Shown in pieces: positions 62,208 through 64,000 of a stretch of 64,000 bases of DNA. The stretch is taken from assembly GCF_030269925.1 (NCBI RefSeq), contig NC_085125.1:1208501-1272500 (forward strand), read 5' to 3'. The notes below the pieces were generated by a model, which was given only the letters and a program-made list of their open reading frames with translations, searched no databases and had not been told where the DNA came from. Each line of letters opens with the position of its first letter. Position 1 is the first letter of the stretch. A program made the translations under genes and the position numbers. The stretch is from Bombyx mori (taxonomy: Eukaryota; Arthropoda; Insecta; Lepidoptera; Bombycidae).

Positions 62208-62518
62208 CAAGGCATATCCCCTACTGGGATCTACCCAATACACAAGGCACCATTCACCCTTACGAGATCTAGCTAACACACAAGAGGATCACCCAACGGG
62301 ATTTACCCAACACATAAAGCATCACACATACAGGTCTAGTTAACTCGCAAGCCATCACCCTTACAGGATCTAGCCAACTTACCAGGCATCACCCTTACGG
62401 GATCTAGCCAACACACTCGGCATCACCCATTCGGGATCTAGCCAACCCACAAGGCATCACCCATTCGGGATCTAGCCAACTCATAAGGCATCACCCATTC
62501 GGGATCTAGCCAACAAGA
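62208..62518. repeat. 34-bp minisatellite, about nine units
   Basis: The last four units are near-identical (GGCATCACCC, ATTCGGGATC, TAGCCAAC and a variable 6 bases), and units decay toward the left. The spacing is 34 bp. It directly follows the family F copy. Confidence 0.9.
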
Positions 62519-64000
62519 CCAGGATTAAGGATTCGCATGGTGGCCCGCCAGCGTTTTAGGAAGGATAATTGGATAGGAAAATAAAAGTAGCCACTTTAAC
62601 AAATTATGAATCATTTTACAGCAGAACAAATCTCTCTGCCCATACGGTCAATTTTTCAGTGATCAGAATCCTCTGACATTAAGAGGATAGATTTACCTGT
62701 ATCAAACCTTTACCATTACCAAACCTTTACCTTTATCAAAACACATTGGATGGCAGAGACCGCTCGTCCATCCATTTCTCACCAGCTGATTCAACTTCCC
62801 CTAATTCATCATTCAGCGGACCATTTCCAATTTGCTTTATTTTAATGGCAGGCAGGGAACATCATCCTCCTAATGCCTCTGCGTTTTTGTTTTATTTTTG
62901 TGCTGTAGCTTTTAATCAACTGTAATTCTTAAAGCTGCCTGTTAGAGCTTATTAAATTATATTTTACAAACATGTGACATTTATGACCCATCAATAGTTC
63001 AGCATGCCTGTTGACCATGCTCGTTCTCTTTGCAATAATGTGGTACTGAATTTCATACTGTTCACAAGTTTTTGAAACTCCTGAATTATCTTTTATCTTG
63101 GTGAATTTTTAAAAGTGACAGGGTTCCAAAAATGTAACTAAGATTTTTAAAGCAGAAATCAATACACAGATCTGTGCAATCCGTTTTCTTGACTAATAAT
63201 AAAGTGGCATCCCCACTGGAAACCTAGGGTGCAGAGAGTTAATCACCCACTCATCCAAAAATAAATAATTATGAAAGGAAAAGTAATAATATGGAGCTAC
63301 TGAACAGGGATGAGCTGTCTCTTATTATGGCATTTTATTACAAGTTTATTTTTATTGTAATATGCTTGAACTCCTCACAATAAACAGGAGACATACAGTA
63401 TGTACAGCGTTGTACTATCCTATCCAAATTAATTATTTCAAATCCAACTTTTATCTGCCTGATCACCATCTATGAGACATGATTTGCAAAAGTTACATGA
63501 TGATTGAATAATGACTCCAAACTTGAGCGTTCACTGGATAGAAACTTATAAAAATAGATAAGTTCTCTTCAAAGAGTGAAACACTGAGAAGTTATTTTTA
63601 AAAGATTAAAACCTATTAGGATGTCAGCAAGACTGTCAGTATTACCATATGATTATGACTACCATATGAAATTCTATAATAGTTCTAGTATTTTTCTCCA
63701 TTAAAAGTCACAATGCTTTGTTTTGAAATCAGTTGACCCCTTATGCTCAAAAACTTTACATGAAGTTGTTTAGCTTACTAAACTAGATCTGCAATGATTT
63801 AAGTCTTATTTGTGGTGATACGTTTGTCATCTTGACGGCGGTAACAAGTTTTCTCGAAATGACGCAAGTGACGCAGTAACCACATTTAAAACCTTAGTGT
63901 TACTAAAAGTGCCACGAAAACTGAAGGAATCATTATGTGATTGTGATAAAACTGAGTTATGTTTAGATTATTAACATTATATTTACAGTATATTTTCAAT
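62519..64000. other. No gene or known repeat
   Basis: About 1.5 kb of mixed composition with no Bm1, LINE or MITE piece that I recognise, and no open frame of interest. It may be a regulatory region or intron of a gene beyond the window, or simply unclassified DNA. Confidence 0.4.

Noticed and set aside
62208..62518. CRISPR-like array
   Set aside because: Regular 34-bp units have no distinct spacers; whole units repeat and decay gradually. The genome is eukaryotic. It is a minisatellite.

Overview
The window looks like moth DNA, most likely Bombyx mori or a close relative. It carries about 25 copies or fragments of a SINE that I recognise as Bm1 (tRNA-like head with A and B boxes, tail ending in AAGCAATAAAA), plus other lepidopteran repeat families. 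No host gene could be identified with confidence. Almost every readable protein belongs to a transposable element, and the rest is AT-rich DNA or old repeat fragments.

Left part (1-5 kb): a Bel/Pao LTR retrotransposon on the minus strand (gag at 3294-4608, start of protease at 1-191) is split by a complete hAT DNA transposon (192-3293). The hAT has an intact 642-residue transposase, inverted ends and a perfect 8-bp target duplication. From 5 to 37 kb lie scattered Bm1 copies on both strands, remnants of RTE-, Jockey- and CR1-like LINEs, a Helentron-like endonuclease fragment, several short inverted-repeat elements (including a 207-bp hAT-type MITE with 8-bp target duplication), a solo Gypsy-like LTR, another tRNA-headed SINE inserted in an RTE LINE, and simple repeats.

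Middle (37.5-44.3 kb): a full-length R1-clade non-LTR retrotransposon of 6.8 kb. It has a 5' end that can fold into a hairpin starting at its first base, tandem repeats in its 5' UTR, ORF1 (gag-like, zinc knuckles), ORF2 (endonuclease plus reverse transcriptase) joined by a TAATG stop-start overlap, a 30-base poly(A) and a 13-bp target duplication. ORF2 carries a single in-frame stop between RT motifs A and B. A 5'-truncated, nearly identical copy sits at 54436-56179 with its own 12-bp target duplication.

Right part (44-64 kb): more Bm1 and LINE 3' ends, a mariner-type element of the DD37D group with TA duplication and a broken transposase, a remnant of a second such transposase, a large inverted repeat near 51.3-52.1 kb, two LTR-like repeat families, a 34-bp minisatellite near 62.2-62.5 kb, and a final 1.5 kb free of any repeat I recognise.

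The elements do not form a pathway. The layout is one of successive nested insertion: hAT in Bel/Pao, SINE in RTE, Bm1 in Bm1 (twice), and R1-clade copy in a Bm1-like tail. The two most promising leads are the ribozyme-like 5' end of the R1-clade element and the shared 3' tail of Bm1 and a LINE family, which suggests a SINE-LINE partnership. Names of repeat families are from memory of sequence and should be confirmed against a repeat library.
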